From Paulownia fortunei (lineage: Eukaryota; Streptophyta; Magnoliopsida; Lamiales; Paulowniaceae): a stretch of DNA of 64,000 nt. Location of the stretch: the NCBI GenBank assembly GCA_019321725.1, contig CM033110.1, forward strand, positions 13,881,278-13,945,277, in the 5' to 3' direction. Made by a program: the position numbers and the translations under genes. Below the pieces are notes generated by a model. That model made no database searches, was not told where the DNA came from, and worked only from the letters and a program-made list of their open reading frames with translations. Position 1 is the stretch's first letter. Each line of letters opens with the position of its first letter. Below, in pieces: positions 63,236 through 64,000 of this stretch.

Positions 63236-64000
63236 TGAAATTTATCATTAGTAGTTTCAACTAATAGTGTATATATTGTGTTGTTTCAAATTTATTTTTC
63301 AATAAGTCACATTTTAGGTAATATCTTCTAATCTCTACTTTTTATCTATTGGGATAATGTCTCGATTAGGTTGGGGGATGGGATAGTTGATATCATGTCT
63401 TGTGTGTTCAATGTATGTTTTTTCTAGTTTTTTTTAAAATAATTTAAACGTATTTTCTTTTCAGTCCGTTGAAACTATGAAAAAGAATGACAGAGTAAAG
63501 GGTAACTTTAACACTCTTGAATGTATCCCTATTTTTTGGTGGAATAATATGGCAAGTTTATGAAGGTTTTAACAAAAAATTATGAATTATCAATTTTTTT
63601 GAGTTGTAGATGTTCTTCTAACTTCAATTATTAAAATTAAGTATGGATAATGTAGTTTGATTGATGATGGGTATTGTTTTGAACTTTGATGTTGTTTTTT
63701 GGTTAATATATTTTTGGATAATTATACTCAAATCTTTTTGCATAAATAGTTATGTTATTCGGTATGGAGATAAACATGTTAAAATAGGTAGTTCTTATGT
63801 CCTCGCTTTAATCATCACTTGAATTTTCGACATGTAGGGGTTGAGTATTAGAACTTTTTCTTTTGTTCTATTGAGGCGAATGACTGATTACGCACAATTT
63901 GAAAAATGATTAATGTATTAGGCTTTCTAGCACCATGGCCAAATCATCTTGTTCCCTATTTGATGTTCCAAGAGAACATACCCCATAGTGAGCCACTTTG

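Larger units (their letters stand above)
57617..64000 (+). mobile_element. Second LOG-carrying Athila-like element (element B), partial
   Basis: Starts abruptly inside the gag leader (AATTTGTTGAAACAATGTATAATAG matches 4567-4591 of element A) with no 5' LTR, and continues past the window edge. Order: gag and protease, then gag and protease again (a tandem copy of about 1.83 kb, joined near 59452), the pre-RT stump and GGGAGGC-less tail (61200-61440), the unidentified segment, the LOG copy and the 3' region. After the second gag-protease block it parallels element A base for base except for small indels. All genes are broken. Confidence 0.85.

Overview
The window is a gene-poor, AT-rich stretch of a flowering-plant nuclear genome, probably a eudicot. 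Two intact genes stand in a sea of nested, decayed transposable elements. The plant origin is shown by an intron-rich nuclear gene for leaf ferredoxin-NADP+ reductase, a plant-type cold-shock-domain/CCHC glycine-rich protein, and Ty1/copia, Ty3/gypsy (Athila- and Tat-like), CACTA, hAT, SINE and TIR-element remnants.

Layout. 1-2.3 kb: no recognisable gene, with a CT-rich tract. 2.6-12.1 kb: a complete but decayed Athila-like LTR retrotransposon (element A). It keeps gag and protease, has lost reverse transcriptase, RNase H and integrase, and carries in their place an intronless copy of a LOG-type cytokinin-activating enzyme gene. A SINE sits in its 3' LTR. 12.1-18.3 kb: a decayed + strand Ty1/copia element containing an hAT-type MITE with an 8-bp target duplication. 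18.3-20 kb: an inverted LTR of the element A family. 20-22.6 kb: unique sequence without a visible gene. 22.6-23.5 kb: the cold-shock protein gene (- strand) with its TATA box. 23.9-29 kb: a - strand copia element. 32-34.4 kb: a MYB/SANT-like fragment, another LTR piece and a CACTA transposase fragment. 37-38.3 kb: head-to-head LTR pieces. 38.3-41.1 kb: two divergently placed copia 5' ends. 41.1-42.3 kb: a three-unit tandem array. 43.6-45.4 kb: a long-TIR element with a CT-rich core. 45.5-45.7 kb: plastid DNA (trnI-trnA region) inserted in the nucleus. 46.4-52.4 kb: a Tat-like gypsy element whose inner genes point both ways. 53.5-56.5 kb: the nine-exon ferredoxin-NADP+ reductase gene. 57.6-64 kb: element B, a second member of the LOG-carrying family, with its gag-protease block duplicated in tandem; it runs off the right edge.

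The most interesting object is the element A/B family. Two separate copies have the same order: gag, protease, a stump of the RT region, an unidentified conserved segment, an intronless LOG copy, and an Athila-type 3' region. This implies that one chimeric, RT-less retroelement captured a cytokinin-metabolism transcript and then multiplied, presumably using enzymes supplied by a full-length relative. Both LOG copies in view are broken by stops or frameshifts. All statements rest on reading the sequence by eye; no database search or alignment was run, and element boundaries marked approximate may shift by tens of bases.
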